A DNA stretch of 64,000 bases from Tanytarsus gracilentus (GCA_038502055.1 JAXRKN010000038.1:1488001-1552000), one strand, 5' to 3'; shown: positions 43,601 through 56,844, counted from the stretch's first letter. Notes: generated from the sequence alone by a model not told the origin. Program-made: numbers and translations.

Positions 43601-46600
43601 ATCGTTATCGTTAAGGCAGAATCTTTTTTCCATTAAAGACTTTGAGACAAAAATTTTCTTCTTTAATTATTATTTTTTGGTTTTTCTTCATATCATCTTG
43701 TTGGGAACTTTCATTATATCTGTATGCTAAATTTATGTTAAATGTATGTAAAGACGAGAGAAAAGAAATCACGTGAATTCGTGTGCTTTTGAACACAAAC
43801 TTTTTTAAACTTATTAATTTTTTATCGTCATTTCTCGCCATGTACTTTAGTAAATTTTCATCAGTTATACCCGCGCGCAAGTATAGAAAAAAATATAAAT
43901 TTTTCAATACAAAAACCATCCTAACTAATTTTTCTCATCTTTCATTCCTTTTCAGTTGATAAGCATTCTTTCATCGTGTTTAAAGTTTTTTAAATTTTCT
44001 TTTTTCGCTGTTTGAAATTTTCGCGATAAAGCTTTTGATGTTAAAAATTGCATTATTCATTTTTCGTTTGTGCTTCTTTTTTAACATAATTTCTTTTTGA
44101 TTTCATCGATAATTTTTTAAACTAATTTCTAGCATTTTTTTCCTTTAACAATGGAGCACGGATAAAATTTTTCAGTGCATTTCTATAAAGTTGATTTTCA
44201 TGTGCGCGCATTTCTAAAAAAATTCCAAAACCTCGCTTGAAAAATTTAGTTTTTTCTTCGAACAGGCACATGGAACTTTTTATATGGGCGCACATGGGTT
44301 AATTTATAGAAAAATGTTTTCTTTTCATTTTCCATATAATTATTTGATACGTTACTAAATTTTTTAGTTGCTTGTAAAAAAATTCTCTCATTTTTTTTAG
44401 TTTGCAATTTTCGAAATGAAAAATAAAAATTGAATATGAACGAGAAAAAAAAGATACAATCATAAGACAATACTTTATAGAGAGATAATGAGAAATCATT
44501 GTTCTTTCCTTTATCCGGGATTAAATTCATTTAATTCATACTATAAACTACAGTTATAACCTTAATTGGTTTATTATTTTAAAGTGTGAATAAGAGAAAT
44601 CAGGAGCTGCTTGCTTCACAAATCATGCCAAAGGTTCTTGAACAACATCTTCACCAATTAGTTCTTGAAAGCAGCTTCTGTTTAAATTTTTATCAAACAT
44701 TAATTATTTTAGCTTATATGTTTTTTTTTCTGTGACCTCGTCTCTCTTTCATACCACATAATTACGTGTGAACAGGTCACTCAAAGAATTATAAAGTGTA
44801 AATATTTCTTATTACTATTTTAATAAGTGATTATGTCATTTAATTGAAGCAATTTTAACAACATAATCACTTTTTTTAGTGCAAAGTTAAACATCAATTT
44901 ATTAATGGGGCAATTTTTTACCCTCAAAAAGAAAGCAATGAGAGATAATTAGAGTTCCTCTCACGTATGCATGTATTCTAACCCTAAGCAATATATTTAT
45001 TATTTAAAGGAATAATACCTTCTCAAAATTTCTCGTTCATTTGAATGAGAACAATTTCTAAAATGAATTTTAGAAGGTGGTATTAATTCCTTAAAAAAGA
45101 GATACCTAATCTAATGTTATATTCGTGGTTGAATCGTGTGGTCGAAGATCGCGGAGTTAATTTTTTTTTTTTGAAATCGCGGAGACGATGACAAGCTTTT
45201 TTACATTAGGAGACAAACTTACGGTTGAACAGTAGCGTGTTGGAATTGGATATAAGGATTTGGTCCAGGAGCTCCGATGACATACATTTGCTGACGCGAG
45301 GGGGCGCCTTGAATGTTCTGGAATCCACATGTAGGATGCATTGGATCAGCCATGGGTGCGTTGCGATTTGGTGGTGGACGTTGTTGAAATTCTATCAAGA
45401 AAATCATGTTAATTGAATGTATATTCTCATCATTTTCCTATATCTCACCGAAAGCCGCTGGGAAAGCTGGAACTTGCCCGTTCGGAACCATGCGATAACT
45501 TTGAATCATGTTCGAGTCAAATTGCCCGTCAACAGCGTCAACAAACTGCTGCGGCGGTGCCTGTTGAGATTCAATCGATTGATTCTGATGTTCAGCAAAA
45601 CGATTTCCGGAGTTGTAGTGCGATGACGACTGGGAGCTGAAGTTCTTTACGCCCTGAAAGACATCACTATCCTTCTCTTGTTGTTGCTGCGATGCGTTAT
45701 ATCCTCCCTTGTAACCGCCCTCAAACTTGTTGAATTTCTGCTGACCACTGAAATCGCCATTACGATCATTGTTGCCAGCGAAACGGGGACCACCTGAGTT
45801 TCCATTGAATGGAGCACGAGGCTTATTGCCCATGTAATTGTTACTTTGGAATGCTGGTTTTTCGCCACCAAATTGATTGCGAGGATTATTAGCATTAAAA
45901 TCGGGCTTTACAAATGAATTGCGTGGCTTAAAGCCTCCCTCTTGATTTTGATTTTGCTGTCCAAAGTTCTTCTGATAGCCGCCTTGATAGCCTCCCGGTT
46001 GTTGAAATCCATTTGGCTTATTGAAGCGATTATTTCCATCGGGATTCTTGCGATAGCCTCCATCAAGTGTTGTCGGTGGCCCACTACGTTTCTCATCGCC
46101 ACTTCCGCTGCTGTTGTTATTATTGTTGTTGTAGCGATTAAATGGCTTTTGATAGTCACGATTAAAGCCATTTTGTGGTGGAGCACTGTTATTTTGGCCC
46201 ATCCATCCTTGACCCATGTTACGCATTCCAGAGACAAGGCCATTTGGACGATTGCCACTGTATGTGCTGGTTTTGAATTTGTTAAGTTGATCGGGTCGTC
46301 CAAAACGTGGATTGATGCGGCTATTGCCTTTTCCATTGACTGACTTTGCAACATCGAGGAGTTCCTTGCATGGATTTTGTCCTGCCTCGTACATGACTGA
46401 AATTAATTCGCGTGCCTGACGAGCATTTGATGAAGTGAAGAAAGTATAAGCAGTTCCAGTCTGTTCGCAGCGTCCAGTTCTTCCAATACGATGAATGTAA
46501 TCTTCAGTCGAGTTCGGATAGTCATAATTAATAACACACTTAACGTCCTCGACATCGAGACCACGGGCACTAACATCCGTGCTCACCAAAATATTAACAC

Positions 46601-48437
46601 GTCCATTACGGAAGCTCTCAAGCACATAGTCTCGATCGCTTTGGCTCTTATCGCCATGAATGGAGTTTGACGAATATCCTTCACGCTGAATGATTTTCAA
46701 AATGTCTTCAACTTTCTTCTTTGTCTCGACGAAAATGATAATCTTATTTGTGGAATCATTGGTCAGTGTCTTCAGCAATTCAATGAGATTTTGCTCTTTC
46801 TCATTCTCCTCACAAACTGTAATGTTCTGTACGATATTGTTGTTTGCCGACAAATTCAGGCTGCCAATATTGACTTGAATGTAGTTGCGCAAAAAGTCTT
46901 CGGCGAGTGTTTGAACTTCTTTTGGCCATGTTGCCGACCACATAAGAACCTAACAAACATTAAAAATCAATTAAATTTTCAGAATCAAATATTTTTCCTA
47001 ATTCTCACCTGACGATCGGGACGAATTTGCTCGATAATCTTACGAATTTGTGGTTCAAAACCCATGTCGAGCATTCTGTCTGCCTCATCCAAAACCAAGT
47101 ACGTAACACGACGCAAGTTAGTGACACCGCGTTCAAGGAAATCAATCAAACGTCCAGGCGTAGCAATGCAAATTTCAATCTGAAATATATAACAGTTATT
47201 ACTTTTCTTTCACATTATAAAATAGAATTAACTCACACCACGCTCGAGATCACGAATTTGTGGACCTTTCGGACTTCCGCCGAAGATGCAAGTGTAGCGA
47301 GCAATAGGACGAACGTGTGATCCAAAATCACGTGCGACTGTCTGAATTTGTTGAGCCAACTCGCGAGTAGGAGCGAGCACAAGTACGATTGGACCATCAC
47401 CGCGCATCAACGGGCGTTGATTATTGATGTGCACGAGTGCCGGGAGCATGTAAGCAAGAGTTTTACCACTGCCAGTTTGAGCAATTCCCAAAAGATCTCG
47501 GCCAGACAATGCAATTGGCCAGCCCTGCGATTGAATTGGTGTTGGCGTTGTGAATCCTTGACGTTTCATTTCACTCAAAACTGACTGTGGAAAGTTGGCT
47601 TCCTGGAAATCTTGATGCGGAAATGGAACATCTTTGCCCTTAACTGTGATCTCCTGTTGAACACGCCACTCGCCGACTTCCTCTTCGACGCGATTTTCAT
47701 TATTCTCGTGAAGTTTGTTGAAATCCTTCTTAAAAGGCTCAAGCTTAATTTGCTCCCAGCATGGTCTGACGAGATTCTGACCTGGACATTTTGCCTTTAA
47801 ACTTTGCAACTTTGCACGCTCCTCCTTTAATGACAAATTGTTTAATAATGATTAGTAATTTTTTGTTCAATACTCTGTACCTTTGTCATTTCATCTAAGT
47901 CTGGCGATTTTTGTCTACGCACATAAGATTGTCCGGGAACTCTTGGGCCGCCAAAATCCTTCTTCGGTGGGTATGTTCGATTAGGAACAAAATTAGGATT
48001 GAACGCTCCACTGTTGGCGAAGTTTGGATTGAATTGGTTATTGAACTGATTATTTGGGTTGCGATTATAGCGATTTTCGCCGTTGAAATCAGGTCGTGGT
48101 GGTCGAAAGCTGTATGGATGAGAAAAGAAATCATTGTAAATTTCTAAAAATTATTGTAGATCCATGGAAATTTTGAAAGCAAGTGCGAAAATTAACTAAA
48201 TTGCCAACGAAAAATTTTAATAGCGTATTAATTTTTTATGTGTTTTGGCAATAGCTTCCGATCAAAATTAATTCATTTCAAAATTATTTTTTTCTCTCAC
48301 TTTATATTGGCTCGCCGATGTTTGAGTGAGAAAAAAAAAAGTTAGCGGCCATCTTTTCCCCGAATACAATGAGAAATTTTCAATTTTTCTTACCCTTGAT
48401 TTTGGTTATAATTTCCTTGATAACCGCCTTGATACAT
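40686..48437 (-). CDS. Rm62: DEAD-box RNA helicase p68/DDX5-DDX17 orthologue
   Basis: ATP-dependent RNA helicase of the p68 group, used in splicing, transcription and RNA quality control. Exons: 48437-48394, 48109-47881, 47824-47237, 47179-47009, 46949-45449, 45391-45223, 40833-40686; 949 residues. A Gly/Asn/Arg-rich N-terminus (MYQGGYQGNYNQNQG) precedes the Q motif (GFTTPTPIQSQGW), motif I AQTGSGKT at about 207, PTRELAQQ, DEAD near 318 (VLDEADRMLDMGF), SAT (MWSATWP), and motif VI HRIGRTGR. The long C-terminal tail is Gly/Asn/Gln/Phe-rich (GGYQGGYQKNFGQQNQNQ), prone to condensation. The last exon is assigned across a 4.4-kb intron because the donor after 45223 and acceptor before 40833 are in phase and nothing else claims that exon. 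That junction is inference; the helicase is certain. Confidence 0.93.
42224..42279. mobile_element. 56-bp palindromic hAT-like MITE remnant
   Basis: It begins CAGGGGCTTG and ends CCAACCCCTG, so the ends are inverted, and an inner palindrome (CTCAATTCAA / TTTGAATGTTGAG) makes the whole unit a hairpin. Flanking 8-mers GTTGGACA and TTTGGACT agree at six of eight positions, as expected for a decayed hAT 8-bp target duplication. It lies inside the p68 intron. Confidence 0.45.
43443..43464. repeat. TG dinucleotide microsatellite
   Basis: Eleven TG-type units with one TA interruption, in the long p68 intron. Confidence 0.85.
45003..45095. repeat. Imperfect inverted repeat near the p68 penultimate exon
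   Basis: AAAGGAATAATACCTTCT on the left pairs with AGAAGGTGGTATTAATTCCTT on the right with a few unpaired bases; smaller palindromes (TCATTTGAATGA; TCTAAAATGAATTTTAGA) lie between. It could be a degenerate MITE or an RNA hairpin in the intron. Confidence 0.5.
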
Positions 48438-48829
48438 GATGCTATGGATTGCTTGTCTCAATTTCAAGTTAATTTACGATTTCGAATGTAATAAATTATG
48501 ATAAAAAGCTATGAAATTTTAACTTTACTTTTCGATGAAATTTCTGTTGAGAAAAAATCGAAAAAAATGGAATTAAAATGTGCAATTTCTTGTATTCTTC
48601 GTGTTATTAAGTTAGACTAACTACTTATGAAGATAGTTAAACTATATTTATAACTTAAAGAAGCCTATTAATATTTTAAAAACTTACATTATTTCCACGA
48701 TTATCGACGTTCAACAAATCCCACCACGAATACAAAAATTTCACCTCGACCATGTGTCAGGGATAGAAACTAATTTTTATTTGATTAAAAAACCGTTGAT
48801 TGAAAATGAAATAAATTTTATTGACTTTT
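48438..48829. other. Gap between p68 start and Cyclin H stop
   Basis: 392 bp of AT-rich sequence expected to contain the p68 5' leader and promoter and the Cyclin H 3' untranslated region. No gene is seen. Confidence 0.45.
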
Positions 48830-49935
48830 TTAAAAATTGCTTTGCATCGACACATCGGCTTCAACTGGTAATTCATCTTCGTCTTGCAACTCTTGGAGTG
48901 CTTTTCTCTTATAAACATCGCTATCGGGATTGTTTTCTTGATTCCTGCAATTATCAAGTTTCTTCTCGAGCAACTTAATTGTGTTTTTATCGGGCATTTC
49001 TGGAAGATTCTTTACCATCGAGCGAATTTCTAAAAGATTAATTTATTATTAAATGTTAAAATAATTTTAAAATGCGCAACTTACTTCGTACGGCTTCAAT
49101 TAAGGGCTTAAGCATGTGCTCAGAATTAGCGAAAAGAGACTCGGTCACATACGAATCCAAGTTCTCTTGTTCTTTGCTAGCGGCATGAAGGACAGCGGCA
49201 AGAGCAATTTGTGATGGAGCATAAATGAGACAAGCATCGGAGAGAAATGCTTTGTCGAGAAACTCATCGATGCCTTTACGAAGTCGATCTGGATTTGGCA
49301 TTTGAGTTCTCGTTTTTATGTCAATTAGAAATCCCTCAACAGGTCTAAAAGGATTATGTACGGTAAGATGGAAATTTAGTTCTTTCATGAGAAGAAGCTC
49401 ATTGCTAAGGATAATGTCCATTGCCTTCTGACGATCCCCTCTTACATTGCCAACAAACTGTTGAATTGAAACATTAAACTCCTCAACTTTACACGATAAA
49501 TATACACAGGTGGCTCTAAAAAAAGAAAAAATGTCTTTAATTGTACAATAAACACAAAATTCAACTTACAGAATCTCTTTCGGATGATAATTCATTGAAG
49601 AGTTGAAGAGATAGAAACGTTTGAAGTAATGGAATGCAGTTCCGACCACATATCTCGGCATTGGTGGCTCAAATCGCTTACAGAACTCCTTCAGCTGTAA
49701 CTCATACTGTTTCAAAAGCAGATTTTCTTCGTACGGGTTGAGATAAAATGCATTAACTTGTTTGTCCTTTAAAGAAATAAAATTTAAATGAAGATGCCGA
49801 CAAAAATTAAATTTTATTTACATCCAAGTGAGATCCATGTATCCTAATGAATTCTTGATTGTGTTTAACTCTAAGGTTGATAATTTCGTCGGCATCGAAT
49901 GTCCAGTTCTTTTTTTGCGAGCTGGTTGGATACAT
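48830..49935 (-). CDS. CycH: Cyclin H, regulatory subunit of the CDK-activating kinase/TFIIH
   Basis: Partner of CDK7 and MAT1 in CAK and TFIIH, acting in RNA polymerase II CTD phosphorylation and CDK activation. Exons: 49935-49822, 49766-49570, 49515-49085, 49029-48830; 313 residues (the human protein has 323). The N-terminal region MYPTSSQKKNWTF is typical. The first cyclin box carries FCKRFEPPMPRYVVGTAFHY and FKRFYLFNSSMNYHPKEIL, then ATCVYLSCKVEEFNVSIQQF, and the second box carries ELLLMKELNFHLTVHNPFRP and YAPSQIALAAVLHAAS. The acidic C-terminus (QDEDELPVEADV) is shorter than in vertebrates. All junction phases agree. Identity is very secure. Confidence 0.96.
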
Positions 49936-50557
49936 TTTTGATTTTAATTAAGAAAACGACGATTTGTTTTTATTTATTTACTTCGTGGTGAAAACTTTAC
50001 AAATGCTAGGTGTGGTGGTAATATTCAAATTTGACCGTTACAAAATTAAGGTGTGGTGAAAAAAATGTTTTAAATTTAACCGTTATAAAATTTAAACTGA
50101 AAAATAAAAATTTTTAACAATTTTTTTAAAAGAAAATACAATAATTTTTTATTAAAGACATTTTTATAGCGTTATCTAAAATAAATGTACAATGAATATA
50201 TTAACAAATGATGGAGAGGATTTTAACACAAATATTGTTGATCACAACATCTCGTAACCCTAAAAAAATTTAATATAAATTCTAGCTAAATTGAGAGAGA
50301 AGAAATATAATTAAGGCAAAGGACATAAAAAATATTTTATACAAAAATTCAACTCTCATTTTCTTTAATCGTGTTTTCTTTTCGTTTTAACCTACACTTA
50401 AAAAATAAATTCATTTCTTAAATGGCTAACCTAGAGACTTAGAGAAAGAAACTGCTTTTTAACAAAAACAATTTTTTTGAACTAGCTTCATCGATTCGGT
50501 GTTCATCTGCTTCAAGAGATGAACATGCAAAAAAAATTCCACTCAAACGTGCACTGG
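49936..50557. other. Cyclin H upstream region and integrin 3' untranslated region
   Basis: 622 bp with no gene. On the minus strand the integrin transcript probably ends near AATAAA (plus-strand TTTATT at about 50148); the rest should hold the Cyclin H promoter, which shows no TATA box. Confidence 0.45.
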
Positions 50558-53500
50558 TCATTTGCCTCCCAAAAATGGTCTTGATTCACTGCCGTTCTTT
50601 TCGATATTTCCACTGAGCGTTGGGTCGGGTCGTCGTCGCTTGAAGAATCCACACTTCCAAAGAATAATCGCGACTAGAGCAAGGAGAATTAGTCCCACAG
50701 TGATACCAACAATGATGATCCACCACGGAATTTTTCCAGGCTGTATTTGATCGTGAAGCTCTGGATAAGCGTGCGTTACTAGGGATGTAGAGTCACCTGC
50801 CTCGCTCTGCTTAATACTGTACATGTCTGGTATCGATAGCTGAGCGTGTGAGTAAATTGTCACTCGATCTACGCGAGGATAATCCATGGACAGTGTGGAG
50901 TTCCATAATCTCGATTTTACGTGAATAAATGCTTCAGTTTTTCGTTGAATATTTGAAATCCAACATTTGATTTTTACGCATTTTGCAGTCTTTCGTTTAC
51001 AATCCTGGAAAATTTTAAAATTTAATAGCCGTTAAACTTTTGATAATAATTTATTTTACCATTGTCACAATGTTGGTTTTCTTTCCGTCATCATCAACCA
51101 ATTTGTCAGCTCTGATAATCATCGATCGATCTCTTTTGACTCTGTTAAGTGTTGCACTCTCATTGCTTTGCTTTTCAAATGAACTCTCTTTTTGTCGATA
51201 TTGTAATGCAAATGTATGTGATCTATTGGATCGTCTCAAGAGAGCGGGATCCTCCATTAATGCCGACGCAATCATTTGTGCCTCGTGTGGTTTTCTAATT
51301 AATCCGAGTGGATTGACAGCTCGTTCTGTTAAAACCTCACAGCTACCTCCACCACCTCCCTCAACAATTGGAACATCTTCAAGATATAAAAGCCATTTGC
51401 CTTGTGGCTTATCATTTCCAACCTGATAAGGCCAGTCTAAAAGAAAAATTATAATTAATAAATGCATTTAAAGAATTAAATTGCATTAATTACCAATCAT
51501 AACTTCTACGAAAGGTGATCGCCATGGTCCATCGTTGATAATTTGGAATGTATGCACAACTGAGGTTCCAATGTCTTCGAAATACTTCATGGCACTTTCA
51601 CCTTTAATTTCTCCTCCATAAAAGACCTGCGTTGATCTCGCATACCTAAATTAATAATTTTATTAAAGAAACATTAAAAATAAAATTTCGTCCCACTCAC
51701 CCTAAAATGCTCAACTCAGCTTGCTTCACTACATTCGCTCTTATTTCTTTTGGGCCTTCAGGCGAAATATCTTTAGACGTTGAGTTTGCAAAAATTGTAA
51801 AACTCAATGCTGGATGTGAGTCTTCTAAGCCACTCGGATCGAATCGAAGTATAGTGCTTACACTGACGCCACGCTTTAATGGATTTCCAAGTGTGCATGC
51901 TACGACTGTGCTATTGAATTGATTGCATATGACGGGACCTTTTGAAGCACCAATATAGTTGACACTTGAGTGATGGATGATAAAAAGCTGCGCTTCATAT
52001 GCAGAATCTCTTTCATTTTTAACAGAAATGTCGAGTTTAATGTCATCAGACTTTCCAAGCACAAACGAATACTGTCCATTTGACTCCCTTTCCAAGCCAA
52101 CCGGCGATGCAAGAACTTTAAGATGCGACTCACAAATGTCATCGGTTCCACAATCTTTTTGGAAAATTGCGTCAAAAATGCGATCAGCTTGTGTTTGATC
52201 TAAAATTGGATTCAATCGAGCGAGACCCGAACTTGCAAGTTCTTCATCCACAAGTACATAGCTTAGATGAAATTTGATGGGTGATTGAATATCACGTGCA
52301 CTCTCCTTAACATAAACCACTTCATTTTGACAGTGAAGTTCGCTGTTAGGTTTTACAAAAAGATCGCGTTGCTTTATATTGTGGCGCTGATCGACATCTG
52401 GGCCGAAAAAGACTCTCGAGAATTTTTTCTGACTGTTGAAAGTTTCAGCTTCAATTTTATATTTAATAAAGAGTGGTTGAGTGTCAGCGGATGGATTTTC
52501 AGCAAGTGGATCAATAGAGCAGCATATTTGAAATCCAAAACAAACAAATGGACTGTCTCTGTCCTCGTCACAACCCCTCAATGTAGGATCAATTGCTTTT
52601 AATTCTTGTCTTGTTGGCACGTGAGTGTGAATTGAAATGATTGGTCGAGATAATAATGCGACTGCGGCAGATGAATTATAAGCACCTGCTACAAGATCTG
52701 GATATCCATTTCCATCAATGTCAATGCCACCAGTAAGGAAACTTCCGAATGTATTCACTTCCTTATTTGGCTTAAGTCCTAAATCTGATGCCTTAATTAT
52801 TTGTGAAGGTGTTTTGCCGAGACCATCTTTTGAGCCAAGATATATATACACGACACCATCGCCTTCATAAGGTGCACCAATTGCAATATCTTCACAGAAA
52901 TCTTTATTTATGTCACCAATATTTGCCAACGCTAATCCAAATCTCGATTCCAATTTTCCCGTTAACTTTAAGTTGTACTTCTTATTAATTTTAAAATCAT
53001 TATTCAAATACACATAGACAGCACCACCTTCAAGTTTTTCAAAGTAAAACGGCGCTGACACTAAGAGGTCGGGTCGATCATCACCGTTAATGTCAGCCGT
53101 TGCGACTTGATAGCCAAAGCCGGAGGCAAATTGTTCGCCATCGAGTACTACTCGCAGTTCCATTGGTGTCGCGGGTCGTGAACTCTTTTCAAACAAAAGT
53201 ACTTGTCCATGGTTCTCTGAGCGTGGAGCACCGGCAACGTAAATGTACTTATCACCGTAAAATTTGGCCGCAGTGACTGACATGCCTAAATAGCTATATT
53301 TATCTATCGGTGGACTGCTGCCCTCGTGAGGCGTGTAATAAATATTTTTATCACGTTGCAAATAACTTCCACCGGCAACGGCTTTTGAGTAGAGACTTCC
53401 TCGCCATGTAAAGACACCAGGCGCACCAACAATCACCTCACCATCGTCGAGAAGTGTTCCCGATGTACCGGCTTGACAAACGCCATATTGTTCGTGGAGT

Positions 53501-56500
53501 TTCTCTTTAGCTCGTCCCTTACAGGGTTCAAAAACATCATCGTAAATGAAATTATTATCCAATATATAACACAATCCAATGCCATGTTGTGCATCGTCCT
53601 CTGAAGTGCCTGGCTTTGAAATATATCGATGTGCACACACCAAAATCTAGGTAAAGAGAAATCGATAAATTTTATTATCGGTTTTTGACTCTCCTAATAT
53701 TGATTTAAATTTAACTGATAAGAATTCAAAACATACCACGCCACCATTTGTGCTGTTCGACTTTTGTGAGCTAACCGTCACGCCAAGCCATTGATTTTCC
53801 TTGATTTCATTTTTAAGCGGCTCAAAGAGCTCATCGTCGTCATCACCTAAAGATTTGACAAAAAGTTATTAAATATTTTGCTGGATTCTCAAATTTCCCC
53901 AAATGTCCTTTAAATGAGTTTTTTTTCTGCCATCGACTCACTCTTCTTGAAATATGATATCGTTCGAGTGTGTTTGACACAAATATTATTTTATGTTCAT
54001 ACGACAGTTATGAAGCTTCCTCTTATCGTCAAATGTCAAATGCCGTGATGTAAATCAATCTTAATTACCATTAATTGAAAATTCTCATGATTTATGAGAT
54101 TTTCAAACTCATCAAGAGAAAGATCATGAAACAATTTAAGCTCGCACATGACGACGACGATGATGGTTGAGAACGCAAGAACATAAATGATGCGAAATAG
54201 AGCATATGAGTGAGTGTGACTGAGTCGGCAGAATGACTTCATTCAAATACACTTGGGAGCATAAAAAACTCTCTTGTTAGTTACACATGTTTAACATCAA
54301 TTTTTTCCGCGAAAAAATTCTGATGTAATCGGAAATCGTTTTTATTTGATTTCTTAAATGTGAAAATTAACATGTGAATTTATTGCTTTCGAAAAATATT
54401 TTTAAAAATGCAGAACATAAATAAATTCACATGAAATTTGATATTAAGCACTTTAGAATCATACCAACACACAAAAAATGTAATTTTCACACCCCTTTTC
54501 CAAAAAAATATTATTGATGAAATTTATTATCAAGCACACACACACAAAAGCAATCATTATGTACATATAAATATTTTGATACAAATTCCACTAAAATTTC
54601 CATAAAATCTATAAAAATTAAATCAGCAAAATTGTAAATAATTTAAAACTAATTTCAACTTTAACTAATTAATAAAGCTTTGACCATCCTTCCAGATTCT
54701 AAAAGCTTTCTTTAAAATTCTCAAAACCAACAGAGTAACTTAAAAATGATTTAAAAGCAATAAAAAGAATAATCAACATTGATCGATAGCATGCCTCCAG
54801 ACATAATTCAACTTTCAATAATTTCACTCGAGATCACGCTGCGAATTGTAATCTAGATTAACGTCAGAACTATTTAAAAAATTTGTCAGACAACAAAATT
54901 GCGCCAAGTAACTCTTTAATATATTATTTTTTTGCATGCAGCAATTTCCTTGTTGTCTCTCCTTAAATGGAAAAATTATTGCGAATCATGCGATGTTGCA
55001 GAAATTATCGACTCGACCATTAATTCTTCCGCTGCTCTCCCCGTGTCTGCATGCATCACTTAATGGAAAGTTAATTAATATCTCTTTGCATAATGTGGCG
55101 ATAAATGCGGAGCAAGAGACCGCCGAAGATAGACTCAAACAATAAATAATTCAGCTTCGAATCGGAGACGATGGAAACGAAATTAATGTACCATACCGGC
55201 GCATAGTCTACACACATACAAGTTTTAAGCTCAATAAAAATTGAATGCAGAAAATTTTAGTCAGGTTTCGCCCATATATTTTATGATGAAATTTTTCTCC
55301 TTACATTTGCAACTGCATTTAATTAACGTCAAGCACTATCGATATGCAAATTTCTTTTTGTCACGTTGTTTGTTGGGCATGTGGCACATGAAAAAGACAC
55401 AAAAAATCTCCGAGCAAAACTGTCATGAACATTGCACGATATTGTAATTGGCGTTAAAAAATTAAACAACATTTAAAAGATTTTTTAATGTTTTTTTTCT
55501 CTCTAAGAGCTACTACACGACGACAAGACTTCTTGTGTGTGAATAAATCACGATTTGCATGTTAATGAACTTGCAAAAAAATGTGAGAGGAAAAAGAGGA
55601 AATTAGTAAAAAAACGACATGCATTTTTTGCGGTTAGTCATTGGAAAATTTATAAAATGAAAGCCTCAAAAGCCACATTATAGGATTTTTTTGTTAAAAA
55701 ATGTTGCATTCAGTTAGTTGGCAGGTTTAAAACATGAAAATATATTCCCGAATCACCACTTACTTGGTAAACCATAACGTCCATGTTGATCTACATTAAT
55801 GGAATTTTTGTACAGTTTGATAAATTCGCAATAAAGTCAACAACCATGTATCCAAAGTTGAAGATAGTTTAGATTTAATTTTTATTCGTTTTGCAATAGA
55901 AAAAACATAAAAATTAAACGATAAAAGAGAGAGAGAAAAAGAAATTAGAGAAGAAATTCATTCACCAATTTTTTGTCGGCCAAAATTGTTTAATTATTGA
56001 AACCTCAATTTATTGTCTTATTTTGAATTATAAAATTAAAAAATAATTTCATTCTAATCATTCGAAAGAAGACATTAAAAATTGAATTGCATTTCCGCTA
56101 TAAGAGCTGTAATGGTTTCATTAAAAAGAGTTTAATTTAATGCTATAAAAAGAACTACATGTGAGAGAGAGAAAATTATAATAGAAAAGAGTTGATTAAA
56201 TTGTGTATAAACGTGAAGATAGAAAATTACCATCAAGAGATGATGAAAGCGATCGCCGTGGAAAAGAAAAATTACTACTTGGCTAATTTAGAGATTTAAA
56301 CACTAATCAATAGATAAATTTGAATATAAGCTGCAGCTGCAAGTACTATATAAAGAAAAAAGATATTTACAAAAGATTTGGCAAATTTTTTTGCAGTTGA
56401 TATCTGATATACTCGAAAAAGAAGGACAGAAAATTACTTGGAAATTGTTCTTCCTCTCCATCCATTCATAATTGCTAATTTCTACACTAAAAGTAATCTA

Positions 56501-56844
56501 TTGTGCACATCTCAAGAGTGAACTGTGTATCTAAGATAAACAAAAGACCCTCAACTCGACTGTAAAATTATTTTCTTTTCTTCTTCATTACTTTTATATT
56601 CTTTCACTTTTTTTCACCCTAAAAACCTCAACATCTAATTGTTTTTTGCAATAAAAATATACAGTGCTATCAATTTTGAAACCATTGTGACCACAGAATG
56701 ACACATTTACACTTACTTTGTCGTCCATCTGTTAAAACATCTTCGCAATCATCTTGACGTTGTGTGATGGGGCATTTTTTCAACGTTCCCGATCTGTTGG
56801 TGTTTGGTTGAGGATTTTTGCCCAAGGGTGCGCCCACTAGAATC
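50558..56844 (-). CDS. mew: Integrin alpha chain, laminin-receptor (alpha-PS1-like) class, N-terminus missing
   Basis: Cell-surface adhesion receptor subunit pairing with a beta integrin. Exons found: 56844-56717, 53846-53737, 53646-51701, 51645-51494, 51436-51060, 51004-50558; about 1,050 residues. The beta-propeller starts in blade 1 (ILVGAPLGKNPQPNTNRSGT), then VIVGAPGVFTWRGSL, and calcium-binding loops DINGDDRPD, DINKDFCED and DIDGNGYPD. Thigh and calf regions follow, a furin site (RVKR near 51120) for heavy/light cleavage, the membrane helix (PWWIIIVGITVGLILLALVA) and the cytoplasmic WKCGFFKRRRPDPT with the GFFKR motif. The propeller wording and tail fit the alpha3/6/7-alphaPS1 class rather than the RGD class; the symbol follows from that. 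The signal peptide and first propeller segment lie further upstream, not found in the window. Confidence 0.88.
53847..56716. other. Large intron of the integrin alpha gene
   Basis: 2.87 kb of AT-rich sequence between two propeller exons. Apart from a short CA run near 54535 I see no gene or repeat in it. Confidence 0.6.

Larger units (their letters stand above)
40834..45222. other. Long AT-rich terminal intron of p68, no gene seen
   Basis: 4.4 kb between the last two p68 exons, much longer than every other intron of this gene. It holds only low-complexity ORFs, one 56-bp palindromic element (42224-42279), a TG microsatellite (43443-43464) and a hairpin near 45003-45095. If the terminal exon is misassigned, part of this would be intergenic. 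Confidence 0.5.

Noticed and set aside
45908..46354. Overlapping ORFs on both strands in the p68 Gly/Asn-rich tail
   Set aside because: Shadows of repetitive coding sequence in the helicase C-terminus.
55153..55160. TTCGAATC considered as a tRNA T-arm
   Set aside because: No acceptor stem, D-arm or anticodon arm can be built around it; no tRNA gene was found by eye in the window.
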